From: Pseudomonas yamanorum
Lineage (GTDB): Bacteria; Pseudomonadota; Gammaproteobacteria; Pseudomonadales; Pseudomonadaceae
Direction of reading: 5' to 3'
Assembly: GCF_900105735.1 (NCBI RefSeq)
Contig: NZ_LT629793.1
Coordinates: 806,001-870,000 of the forward strand
Length of the DNA: 64,000 nucleotides
Part shown: positions 53,459 to 62,100 of the stretch, in pieces
Layout: each line of letters starts with the position of its first letter
Numbering within the stretch: the stretch's first letter is position 1
Translations under genes and position numbers: made by a program
Notes under the pieces: generated by a model
Databases searched by the model: none
The model's input: the letters and a program-made list of their open reading frames with translations, nothing else
What the model was told of the DNA's origin: nothing

Positions 53459-53881
53459 TCAGCGTTTGATGGTTTTCAACTCATCCAGCAACCCCAGCAA
53501 CACCTGCAACTTCTCCTCCCCAAACTGCTCTTGCAAGCGCCGGTAGTTCTCTTCCATACACTGGCTCATCGACTCGAAACTGGCCTTGCCCTTCTCCGCC
53601 AGCGTCACCAGCACCCGCCGCTGATCCTGCTCGGCCTTGCGTCGGTGCACCATCCCCGCCGCCTCCATGCGCACCAGCACGCCGGTCATGCTCGGTTTGA
53701 GAATGCACGCCAGTTCGGCCAACTGGTAAATCTCCAATTCGTCATGCTGGCTGAGAATTCGAATAACCCGCCATTGCTGTTCGGTCAGCCCATGCTCATT
53801 CAGCGACGGCCGAAAAAAACTCATGGCCGCTTCGCGGGCCTGCAACAGGGTCAAGGTCAGGGATTGTCTGGGTTTCAACAT
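53459..53881 (-). CDS. hpaR: HpaR: MarR-family repressor of homoprotocatechuate degradation (second copy)
   Basis: 140-aa winged-helix protein: MLKPRQSLTLTLLQAREAAMSFFRPSLNEHGLTEQQWRVIRILSQHDELEIYQLAELACILKPSMTGVLVRMEAAGMVHRRKAEQDQRRVLVTLAEKG. Similar over its whole length to the protein at 42927. It is convergent with hpaI and closes the hpa cluster. Upstream, GTTAA-TGTT-TTAAC at 53906-53919 is a probable autoregulatory site. Confidence 0.9.
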   Translation of the reverse strand: MLKPRQSLTLTLLQAREAAMSFFRPSLNEHGLTEQQWRVIRILSQHDELEIYQLAELACILKPSMTGVLVRMEAAGMVHRRKAEQDQRRVLVTLAEKGKASFESMSQCMEENYRRLQEQFGEEKLQVLLGLLDELKTIKR

Positions 53882-53905
53882 AGGCTCAGGGTCACGATAG
53901 ATTTA

Positions 53906-53919
53906 GTTAATGTTTTAAC
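53906..53919. promoter_or_regulatory. Inverted repeat GTTAA-TGTT-TTAAC upstream of hpaR
   Basis: Perfect 5-bp arms with a 4-base spacer, 25 bp upstream of the hpaR ATG. It resembles the GTTAAC-type motifs before the hpa operon and the first HpaR-like gene. Confidence 0.45.
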
Positions 53920-54076
53920 GAAACTCTAACACTCTACTCCCCGCCGCACGCTATAACTTCTGAAGCCGGCGAAGGCTCTGGCGCGCAGGATCAAAACCGG
54001 CGGCACACAGAATCAAGACATCCAGCGCGCCAACGGCCTTAATACACTCATTAGCTCTTCACTGTCAGGCAGCGCA

Positions 54077-55375
54077 ATGATCAATATCGAAACGCCGACC
54101 TATTACACGGCGACCAAGAAATACAACCTCAGCTTCCCCACTCTGGAACAGGACGTGGAAGCCGACGTGGTGATCATCGGTGGCGGCTTTTCCGGGATCA
54201 ACACGGCCCTGGAACTGGCCGAGAAAGGCATCACCAACATCGTCGTGCTGGAAGCGCGTTACCTGGGTTTTGGCGGCACCGGGCGCAACGGTGGGCAGAT
54301 CATGGCCGGTATCGGCCACGATCTGGAGAAGATCAAGAAGGACGTGGGTGAAGACGGCCTGCGCCAGATCTTCGAGATCAGCGACCTGGGCGCCGACATC
54401 ATCAAGAATCGCATCGCCAAGTACGACATCGATGCCGATTTCTGCCACGGCTACGGCTACATGGGCTTCAACGCCCGCCAGGAAAAGACCCTGCGCGCCT
54501 GGGAAAAAGACTTCAAGTCCATAAACACCCAACATGAGATCCGCTTCCTTGGCGGTTCCGACGTGAAGCAGATCATCGGCTCCGACGCCTACAGCAGCGC
54601 CCTGCTGCACATGGGCGGCGGGCATGTGCACTCGTTGAACCTGCTGCTGGGCGAGGCCAAGGCCCTGGCCGGCCACGGCGTGCAGATTTTCGAGAACAGC
54701 CCGGCGCTGGAAGTCAGCTACGGCGAACGCATCACCGTGCGCACCGGTCGCGGTTCGGTCAAGGCCAGCAAGCTGCTGTGGGCCTGCGACAGTTTCCTCA
54801 ACAAGCTGGAACCGGAACTGCACCGCTCGACCATCAACACCTACGCGTTTCAGATGATGACCGAGCCGTTGCCGGAAGAGCTGATCAACCGCATCAGCCC
54901 GATTCGCGGGGCCTACAGCGACATTCGCCCGGTGATCGACTACTACCGCGTCACCCACGAAAACCGCCTGCTGTTCGGCGCCGCCACACCGTTGGTGGAG
55001 CACATTCCCGGCGACTTGAAAGCCTGGAACCGCAACCTGATGCTGAAGATCTTCCCGTACCTCAAGGACGTGAAGATCGACCTGGCCTGGGGCGGCCCGA
55101 TGGCCTGCAGCCCGAACCTGTTCCCGCAAATCGGCACCCTGCCCGGGCGCAGCAACGCGTTCTATGTGCAGGGTTATTCGGGCTTCGGCGTGACGCCGAG
55201 CCACATCATCTGCAAGGTGCTGGCCGAAGGCATGAGCGAAGGCTCGGCGCGGTATGACCTGGTCAGCTCGATCCACCGCCCGACCATCATCGGCAAGGAC
55301 GCGATCCGCCCACTGCTGCTCACCGCCGGCAAGTCCTGGCACCAGCTCTCCGGTTATTGGAACGGCCGCCGCTAA
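54077..55375 (+). CDS. FAD-dependent oxidoreductase, PuuB/amine-oxidase-like
   Basis: 432-aa DAO-family flavoprotein resembling gamma-glutamylputrescine oxidase. FAD-binding motif DVVIIGGGFSGINTALELAEKG..IVVLEARYLGFGGTGRNGGQI near residues 29-75, then YSSALLHMGGGHVHSLNLLLGEAKALAGHGVQIFENSPA and the C-terminal GGPMACSPNLFPQIGTLPGRSNAFYVQGYSGFGVTPSHIICKVLAEGM. Likely oxidises a primary or secondary amine to an imine or aldehyde with H2O2 production; the substrate is unknown. Its neighbours are a cupin, LuxR, MoaF-like and SDR genes. Confidence 0.87.
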   Translation: MINIETPTYYTATKKYNLSFPTLEQDVEADVVIIGGGFSGINTALELAEKGITNIVVLEARYLGFGGTGRNGGQIMAGIGHDLEKIKKDVGEDGLRQIFEISDLGADIIKNRIAKYDIDADFCHGYGYMGFNARQEKTLRAWEKDFKSINTQHEIRFLGGSDVKQIIGSDAYSSALLHMGGGHVHSLNLLLGEAKALAGHGVQIFENSPALEVSYGERITVRTGRGSVKASKLLWACDSFLNKLEPELHRSTINTYAFQMMTEPLPEELINRISPIRGAYSDIRPVIDYYRVTHENRLLFGAATPLVEHIPGDLKAWNRNLMLKIFPYLKDVKIDLAWGGPMACSPNLFPQIGTLPGRSNAFYVQGYSGFGVTPSHIICKVLAEGMSEGSARYDLVSSIHRPTIIGKDAIRPLLLTAGKSWHQLSGYWNGRR

Positions 55376-55394
55376 AACCCCACACCTGACACCT

Positions 55395-55414
55395 GTAGGA
55401 GCGAGCTTGCTCGC
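55395..55414. repeat. Single REP sequence
   Basis: GTAGGAGCGAGCTTGCTCGC between the flavoprotein and cupin genes; a lone half of a REPIN, identical over 20 bases to the one at 17691-17716. Confidence 0.8.
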
Positions 55415-55496
55415 AAAAAACCCAAAGGCGCCGCGTTCATCCAGGACGCCAGCGCCCCCATTCCCCTCCTATTTTTCATCATCAGGAGCAACTGCT

Positions 55497-55862
55497 ATGA
55501 CCCTCGTTACCCTCAAGAAAGACATCCAGCTATCCGAACTCGACGCCTGGGGCACCGTCGCCGACCTCGGTTCGACCATCCTCGAAGGCGAAGTCCGGGC
55601 CTTCGGCAAAATGACCTTTGGTGCCCCCACCGACCCGGTCAGCAGCGCCTATTTCGGCACCACCCAGGGCAAGTTCCGCATGGTCTACCCGTTTGCCGAA
55701 CAAGCCACCGTGGTCACCGGCGAAGTGGTACTCACTGACGAATCCACCGGCCAGAGCACCCGCTACCAGGCCGGCGACAGCTGGTTCGTGACCAAGGGCA
55801 CCCCGGTGCTGTGGGAAGTGGTCAGCGAAAGTTTCGTCAAACACTACTTCGCCGTGGTGTGA
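55497..55862 (+). CDS. Small cupin protein (DUF861-type)
   Basis: 121-aa single-domain cupin: FGAPTDPVSSAYFGTTQGKFRMVYPFAEQATVVTGEVVLTDESTGQSTRYQAGDSWFVTKGTPVLWEVVSESFVKHYFAVV. The YxFAEQ..GEVVLTDE..YxAGDSWFVxKGTxVLWEV pattern is DUF861/EutQ-like. AGGAG precedes the ATG at 55497. Cupins of this type often accompany amine or ureide catabolic enzymes. No catalytic histidine set is obvious, so a binding or regulatory role is possible. Confidence 0.83.
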   Translation: MTLVTLKKDIQLSELDAWGTVADLGSTILEGEVRAFGKMTFGAPTDPVSSAYFGTTQGKFRMVYPFAEQATVVTGEVVLTDESTGQSTRYQAGDSWFVTKGTPVLWEVVSESFVKHYFAVV

Positions 55863-55913
55863 TGGCCCCGGCTGCCGGCCCCCGTCGGTAGCCTTTTGGC
55901 GCAGGTGCCCCCC

Positions 55914-56573
55914 ATGCACGCTCTCCCCGCCCACGAAGTCGCCGGCCAGTGCCTGCAGGCTTTCACCCGCTTGATTCCGGTCAGCCAGGCCGCGTTCTAT
56001 TGCGTCGACCGCCAGCTGCAAGCCCGGGATTTCCAGTTGCACGGCATGAGCGGCGAAATGCACCGCGACTACCTCGACAACTATCGCCAATTCGACCCGT
56101 TGCAACCGCGCAACTGCCTGTCCAGTGGCCTGGCAGTGGTGCCGCTGGGCTTTGCCATGGCCCGCCAGCCGGCGCGGGATACCCGGCGCTATGGGGATTT
56201 TCTGCGGCGCTATGGCGTGGTGGATGTGGTGGAGATCCTCGCCCAGCGTGACGGCCAACCCCAGGCGGCGATTTCGTTGTTGCGCACCGCCGATCAAGGC
56301 GCCTTTACCGGCGAGCAACTGGCTCAGTTGAACGCCCTGCAAACCTTGTTGCAGCTGGCCGTGGCCAATATGCAGCCCGCTGAAGATGCATTGGCCAACC
56401 TCACGCCCAAGGAGCGCCAGATCGCCCTGTTGTTGCGCCAGGGCGCCAGCAACAAACAGTTGGCCCGAGAGCTGGACGTCGGCCTGCCCACCATCAAGAC
56501 CCACCTGATCAACCTGTTTCGCAAGACCGGCGTCAGCAGCCGCACCGAGCTGGTGGGCAGCCTGTTTCTGTAG
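55914..56573 (+). CDS. LuxR-family transcriptional regulator
   Basis: 219-aa regulator with an N-terminal GAF-like sensor region (FTRLIPVSQAAFYCVDRQLQARDFQLHGMSGEMHRDYLDNYRQFDPLQPRN) and a C-terminal LuxR HTH (LANLTPKERQIALLLRQGASNKQLARELDVGLPTIKTHLINLFRKTGVSSRTELVGSLF). No autoinducer-binding signature was seen. ATG 55914 is preferred to the earlier TTG. Same strand as all its neighbours and probably controls the MoaF/SDR genes. Confidence 0.85.
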   Translation: MHALPAHEVAGQCLQAFTRLIPVSQAAFYCVDRQLQARDFQLHGMSGEMHRDYLDNYRQFDPLQPRNCLSSGLAVVPLGFAMARQPARDTRRYGDFLRRYGVVDVVEILAQRDGQPQAAISLLRTADQGAFTGEQLAQLNALQTLLQLAVANMQPAEDALANLTPKERQIALLLRQGASNKQLARELDVGLPTIKTHLINLFRKTGVSSRTELVGSLFL

Positions 56574-56659
56574 CCTGCCTCAACCATCCGGTTGATACCC
56601 GGGCCTGCTCCCGGGAGTGATGATCCGAGGTGTTCACCCACCCAACCGGAGCATCGCAA

Positions 56660-57481
56660 ATGACCACCCCTTCTGACTGGATCACCGTGGGCGCCCTGGC
56701 CGACGGCTTCGCCCCCGAGGCGTTCATCCTGCCGAACCTGGCGGACCTGAGCGGCAAGACCTTCACGCTGTACTTCGCCAATGGCTGGCAGATCGAGCAT
56801 CGCTTCGAACGCGATAGCCTGTCCTGGGTCGCCGCCGACGGTCACTCCAGCGGCAGCGCAACCTACCGCGCGACCTCGGTGCGACCCGGCTTGTACCTGG
56901 TGGATTTCATCAAGCGCGAAGGTGCCCAAGCCTGGTCGGTCAGCCTGGTGCTCGACAGCGCCAGCGCCTCGTTCACCGCCGTACTCGGGCGCATGCCCAC
57001 CCAGGAACAAACCCGCGAAGGCCTCTACAGCCGAGCCCTGGCCGGCAAACCGCTGACTTCAGTGGAGGTGGAATTCCTCCACGGCAGTCTCGACCGCCCC
57101 TGGCAAGCCGGCCAGTGCCCCCACGCGCCCACCACCGAACTGACCGGCCTGCGCAACCAGTACCGCTACAGCCCGAGCGAGGTCTACGAGCACATCTACC
57201 TCAACCACCAGTTCTACGCCTGGCAATGCCTCAAGGGTGTCGAGCAAGGCCTTTGCGACACCGACCGCTGCGATTACTACAAGATCGCCGACCAGCTGTA
57301 CCTGTTCGTCTGGCGCGAAAAAATCATCCCCACCCTCGGCCTGGTGCTGATCGACCTGCAACAGCATCGCAGCGACGGCAAGATCTTCGGCTATGCCGAC
57401 GCCTCCTTCGATGAGCTGTCGAACTTCCCTATCAGCTCCTACTGCCAGGTGCTCAATCGCACGGAGCATCCCGATGACTGA
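56660..57481 (+). CDS. MoaF-like protein
   Basis: 273-aa protein with the two-part MoaF architecture: an N-terminal lipocalin-like domain (LADLSGKTFTLYFANGWQIEHRFERDSLSWVAADGHSSGSATYRATSVRPGLYLVDFIKREGAQAWSVSLVLD) and a C-terminal domain (SEVYEHIYLNHQFYAWQCLKGVEQGLCDTDRCDYYKIADQLYLFVWREKIIPTLGLVLIDLQQHRSDGKIFGY). MoaF belongs to the monoamine regulon of Klebsiella, but its biochemistry is unclear. ATG 56660 has GGAG upstream. Two small hairpins, one CCCGGG-CCTGCT-CCCGGG (56598-56615), lie in the gap after the LuxR gene. Overlaps the next SDR by 8 bp. Confidence 0.8.
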   Translation: MTTPSDWITVGALADGFAPEAFILPNLADLSGKTFTLYFANGWQIEHRFERDSLSWVAADGHSSGSATYRATSVRPGLYLVDFIKREGAQAWSVSLVLDSASASFTAVLGRMPTQEQTREGLYSRALAGKPLTSVEVEFLHGSLDRPWQAGQCPHAPTTELTGLRNQYRYSPSEVYEHIYLNHQFYAWQCLKGVEQGLCDTDRCDYYKIADQLYLFVWREKIIPTLGLVLIDLQQHRSDGKIFGYADASFDELSNFPISSYCQVLNRTEHPDD

Positions 57482-58274
57482 GCCGCGCACGATTGTGATC
57501 ACCGGGGCCGGCACGGGCATCGGTGCCGCGTGCGCCCGGCTGTACGCCGCCGAGGGTGCGCATGTGGTGCTGATCGGCCGTCGTCGCGAGCCGCTGGAGC
57601 AGGTCGCGCGGGAAACCGGCGGGGTGGTGCTGGTGGGTGATGCAGCCTGCCCGCAGACCTGGGACGGTTTTATCGCGCAGATTCGCCAGCGCTATGGGCG
57701 TCTTGATGTGCTGCTGGCCTGTGCGGGCGGCCACGGCCTGGGCAGCGCCACCGATACTAGCCCGCAGACCTGGGAAGCAGCGCTGCGCAGCAACCTCGAC
57801 AGCGCGTTCTACAGCGCGCGTGCGTGCCTGCCGCTGCTGCTGGAAAGTGCCGGCAACATCGTGTTGATGGGTTCGATTGCCTCACTGGCTGCCGGGCCCG
57901 AGGTGTGCGGCTACACCACGGCCAAACATGCGTTGCTTGGACTCAACCGTTCGCTGGCCCGGGATTACGGCCCGCGCGGGGTGCGGGTGAACGCGGTGTG
58001 CCCGGGCTGGGTGCGCACGCCGATGGCGGATGAAGAAATGCAGCCGTTGATGGATTTTCACGGTGAGACGCTGCAACACGCCTATGACCGTGTGTGCGCC
58101 GATGTGCCGTTGCGCCGGCCCGCCAGTGCTGAAGAAATCGCCAGGGTGTGCCGCTTCCTGGCCTCCAGTGAAGCATCGATCATTACCGGGGCCACGCTGG
58201 TGGCGGACGGGGGGTCGAGCATCGTCGATGTGCCGACGTTGGCCTATGCGCATCTGGAGCAACGTGATGAATGA
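57474..58274 (+). CDS. SDR-family oxidoreductase, copy 1
   Basis: 266-aa classical short-chain dehydrogenase/reductase. Rossmann motif TGAGTGIGAACARLYAAEG, then LLACAGG, NIVLMGSIASLAAGPEVCGYTTAKHALLG with Ser-Tyr-Lys catalytic residues, and VNAVCPGWVRTPM. NAD or NADP use undetermined; R in IGRRRE after strand 2 favours NADP. Starts within the 3' end of the moaF-like gene, so translational coupling is likely. Product unknown; it could reduce or oxidise an alcohol/aldehyde in the amine pathway. Confidence 0.88.
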   Translation: MTEPRTIVITGAGTGIGAACARLYAAEGAHVVLIGRRREPLEQVARETGGVVLVGDAACPQTWDGFIAQIRQRYGRLDVLLACAGGHGLGSATDTSPQTWEAALRSNLDSAFYSARACLPLLLESAGNIVLMGSIASLAAGPEVCGYTTAKHALLGLNRSLARDYGPRGVRVNAVCPGWVRTPMADEEMQPLMDFHGETLQHAYDRVCADVPLRRPASAEEIARVCRFLASSEASIITGATLVADGGSSIVDVPTLAYAHLEQRDE

Positions 58275-59028
58275 AGACCTGGACTTCACTGGCCGCAACG
58301 TATTGGTCACAGGTGGCGCCCAGGGCATTGGCCGGGCCATCGTCGAAGCCTTCGCCCTGCGGGGTGCGCGGGTGATGATCGCCGATCTGCAACTGGCCCA
58401 CACACTCGCGCTGGAGCTGTGCGGGCGCGGCGCCCAGGTGGAAGCGGTGACTGTGGATCTGGCGGATGCGGCTGCGGTTTTCGCGCTGATTGCAGGGGTG
58501 GAACAAGGTTGGGGGCGGCTGGATATTCTGGTGCATAACGCCGGGTATTTTCCGCTGACGCCCTTTGCCGAAATCACTCCGGCGATGCTCGACCGCACCT
58601 TCGCGGTCAATCTCTCGGCGTTGTTCTGGCTGACCCAGGCGGCGTTGCCGATGTTCCGTCGCCAGGGTCGGGGCTGCGTGCTGGTCACATCTTCAGTCAC
58701 TGGGCCGAGGGTGGCATTTCCGGGCCTGAGTCACTATGCGGCGTCGAAGGCCGGGGTTAACGGTTTCATTCGCAATGCCGCGCTGGAGCTGGCCGGCTTG
58801 AATGTGCGAGTCAACGGTGTGGAGCCCGGCATGATCGCCACCCCGGCCATGGGCAACCTGGGGGATGACCAGATGAACGCACAAATCGCCAGCCGGGTGC
58901 CGCTGGGACGGTTGGGTGCGCCAGCGGATATTGCCGGGGCGATGCTCTTTCTGGCATCGGACCTGGCGGGTTACATCACCGGGCAAACGCTGGTGGTGGA
59001 CGGCGGCTCGACCTTGCCGGAGGTTTAA
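58267..59028 (+). CDS. SDR-family oxidoreductase, copy 2
   Basis: 253-aa classical SDR: FTGRNVLVTGGAQGIGRAIVEAFALRGARVMIADLQ (acidic Asp after strand 2, favouring NAD), LVHNAGYFP, VLVTSSVTGPRVAFPGLSHYAASKAGVNGF (Ser, Tyr, Lys triad) and RVNGVEPGMIATPAM. Overlaps the preceding SDR by 8 bp. Last gene of the amine-like cluster. It is only modestly similar to copy 1, so not a recent duplicate. Confidence 0.88.
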   Translation: MNEDLDFTGRNVLVTGGAQGIGRAIVEAFALRGARVMIADLQLAHTLALELCGRGAQVEAVTVDLADAAAVFALIAGVEQGWGRLDILVHNAGYFPLTPFAEITPAMLDRTFAVNLSALFWLTQAALPMFRRQGRGCVLVTSSVTGPRVAFPGLSHYAASKAGVNGFIRNAALELAGLNVRVNGVEPGMIATPAMGNLGDDQMNAQIASRVPLGRLGAPADIAGAMLFLASDLAGYITGQTLVVDGGSTLPEV

Positions 59029-59109
59029 CGAAACGTCCTACCGAACGGCCGGATAACCTCTACTCCCCCGCCTTGAGAACCGCTGCAAAGTCCCTCGCCT
59101 GATCACACA

Positions 59110-62100
59110 GTGCGAGGGAACGCCGATGTCTTTTCCGATGAATGCCCTGCCCGATGGGGCTGCCTCTTGATTCCCGCGATAGGCTTTCTGGTCGTGGCGG
59201 CGATGGACCCGACGACGCGCGACGTCGATGGGGTTCTCAACGACTTCACACATTGCCTGAACACCTACGACGCCTGGGCCGAGAGCTTCTGGAGCTTCTC
59301 GGCGCTGGATGTCGAGCAGGTGTTCAAGGTGGGGGATGAAGTTGCGCTGGTTGCGCCCATCACCCGTTCTCTTTATCCCAGCAGCACCGTCGCGACCTGC
59401 AAAGCCAACGCGTCGTTGAAGCTGGTGCATATGTTCCAGAGCGCGCGGTTCGTGCCCATCGGTAATACGCCGGTGATGCTGCAGGAAGTCGCGCAAGACG
59501 GTGGCGCCCTCGGCGACCCCATCCATAAAACCATCGGCCCCAGCGGCATTCTCGAAGTCACCGAGTGCACCGTCGACCGGCAGTACCGGGTCAGCTTTTA
59601 CCCCAACGTTTCCAGGGACCACGTCAAGGCGCTGTATGCCTCCTATCAGTCCGAGATCAGCTCGCTGGAAGGCCGCTTGCGTGGCGAGTGGACGAGCACG
59701 TTCAGGCCGATATGGGAGAGCTATTCCAAGGCCGGCTTTGTCGATCGTTACACCTCGCTGCAACTGGCGTACGCGCAAGGATTTGGCAACGTGCTTTACG
59801 GTCTGTGGGACGGTATTGCGCAACTGTACCAGTGGCTGGCAGATATCAGGCCCAACAGCGAAAAATTGCTGCAGTACCTCTCCCAGGCTGAGCTTGAAGC
59901 GCTGCTGAAGCTCAGTAATGAGGCGATTGCCAAAGGGTTGTTGATTCTCAGCGACGAGCCGCTGCTGTTCATCTACCTGTCCGCGATGGTCAGTTGGATG
60001 CGTATGCTGCCGCCGCACTACATGGTTGAGTTGCTGGGGGAAATCACCACCGAGGTGTTGCTCAACCTGCTGTTGCTGTGGGCTACCGGTGGCATGGGTG
60101 TGGCGGTGCGCTTGGGTGCGCAGGTGCTGGGCAAGGTCAAGTCCGGGCAGGCACGGGAGTGGTTGGAGCAGATTGCCAAGCTGGGTGGTACGGCCCCGTT
60201 GGATGGGCATGCGGAGGTGCTTAAGCCGTTATCGCTTCAGAGTCATGCCGTGCCGGTGAAGGCGGCGGCGGTGCCGTTGAAGGTTGGTCCAGATCAGGTT
60301 TCGAATCCGGCGCCGATGGTGCGGGAGCCGACGGCTCGCACGACGCTGGTGAAGCAGGAGCCTGTGGATGATTCCCCGGCTTCGGCGAAAAACCCCAATG
60401 GGGATGCTTCGGCCTGTTCTGCTAGCACCTGTACCAATGGCTGCCCGGTGTCGATGGTTACCGGTGAGGAACTGCTGACCCTCACTGACGGCTCGTTGGA
60501 GGGTGTGCTGCCATTTGCCTGGACGCGGTTGTATCGCAGCAGTGCCGTGGAGTTGGATTGCGGGTTGGGGTTTGGCTGGAGTCATTCGTTGGCTCAGCGG
60601 TTGGTGGTGAGCGGCGAATCGGTGGTGTGGACCGATCACGAAAACCGCAGCACCACGTTTCCCCTGCCCTCTGCTGCACGGCCAGCCATCACCAATAGCC
60701 TGGCGGAAGCGGCGATTTATCTGGGCTCGTTGCCCGATGAACTGGTGCTGGCTCAGGCGTCGCTTTTCTACCATTTCCGCAACGGTGTGCTGACGTCGAT
60801 CAGCGACGCGTATGACAACCGGCTGCGCATTTCCCGAGACTATTCCGGACGAATTCAGCGGATCGATAACCATGTCGGCCAAGGATTGCTGCTGCGGTAT
60901 GACCGTGGACACATCGTTGCGGTCGACTATCAGGTGCAGCGGGAAATCGGCTGGGTTACCGAGCAGAACGTTGTTGCCTACAAGTACGACGATGCGTGGC
61001 GGTTGATCGAAGCAACCAACGCGGTAGGCGAAAGCGAGCGTTATCGATACGACGATCAGCAGGTAATCCTGGAGCGGGAACTGGCCGGTGGGGCGAGTTT
61101 CTTTTGGGAGTGGGAACGGTCTGGCAAGGCTGCAAGGTGTGTCCGCCACTGGGCCAGCTTTTCGCAGATGGACACGCGGTATGTGTGGGACGACAACGGC
61201 ACTGTCACCGTACACAACGCCGATGGAAGCCAGGAAGTCTACGTTCACGACCAGCGCGCACGGTTGGTGCAGCGGATCGATCCGGACGGCGCGCAGCACT
61301 TCAAATCCTACGATGAAAAAGGCCGGCTGACGGTCGAGCAGGACCCGCTGGGGGCGGTGACGGCGTATCAGTACGACGAAGCCGGTCGGTTGATTGCGCT
61401 GTTTCCCGGTGACGATGCACCCACGTCCTACGAGCATGACAACGGGTTCGTACGGGTTGTACGCCGTGGTGACGCGGTGTGGAAATACCAGCGTAACGAT
61501 CAAGGCGATATCACCCGCAAGACTGATCCGGATGGTAACTACACCGAATACACCTACACCCAACACGGAAAGCTTACCGGGGTCTGGTATCCGGACAACA
61601 GCAGTCAGCGGCTGATCTGGAACGAAAGTGGCCAGCTCACCGAAGAGAAGCTGGCGAATGGCGGAGTGCGGCGTTATCGCTATGACGACCTGGGGCGGCA
61701 GGTGGCTTGCGAGGATGAGCATGGCGCGCTGACTCAGTATCAGTGGGACGCCGTAGGTCGCTTGCTGAAGGTAATTCAACCGGGCGGCGCCACTCGCGAA
61801 TTCAGCTACAACCCGTACGGAAAAATCACTGCAGAGCGCGACGAGCTGGGTCGGGTTACGCGCTATGAGTATGCCGACGGTCTGCACCTCATCAGCCGTC
61901 GGATTAATCCGGACGGCACGCAGCTCAAATACCGCTACGACAATGCCCGGTTGTTACTGACCGAAATCGAAAACGAGGTCGGCGAAACCTATCGGCTTGA
62001 GTACCACGCCAACGGCCTGATCCAACAGGAAACCAGCTTTGATGGGCGCCGTACTGCCTATGTCTACGACCTCGCCGGGCATCTGCTGGAAAAGACCGAG

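Noticed and set aside
60229..61887. 552-codon minus-strand frame inside the Rhs gene
   Set aside because: Shadow of the Rhs core, whose YD repeats are unmistakable on the + strand.
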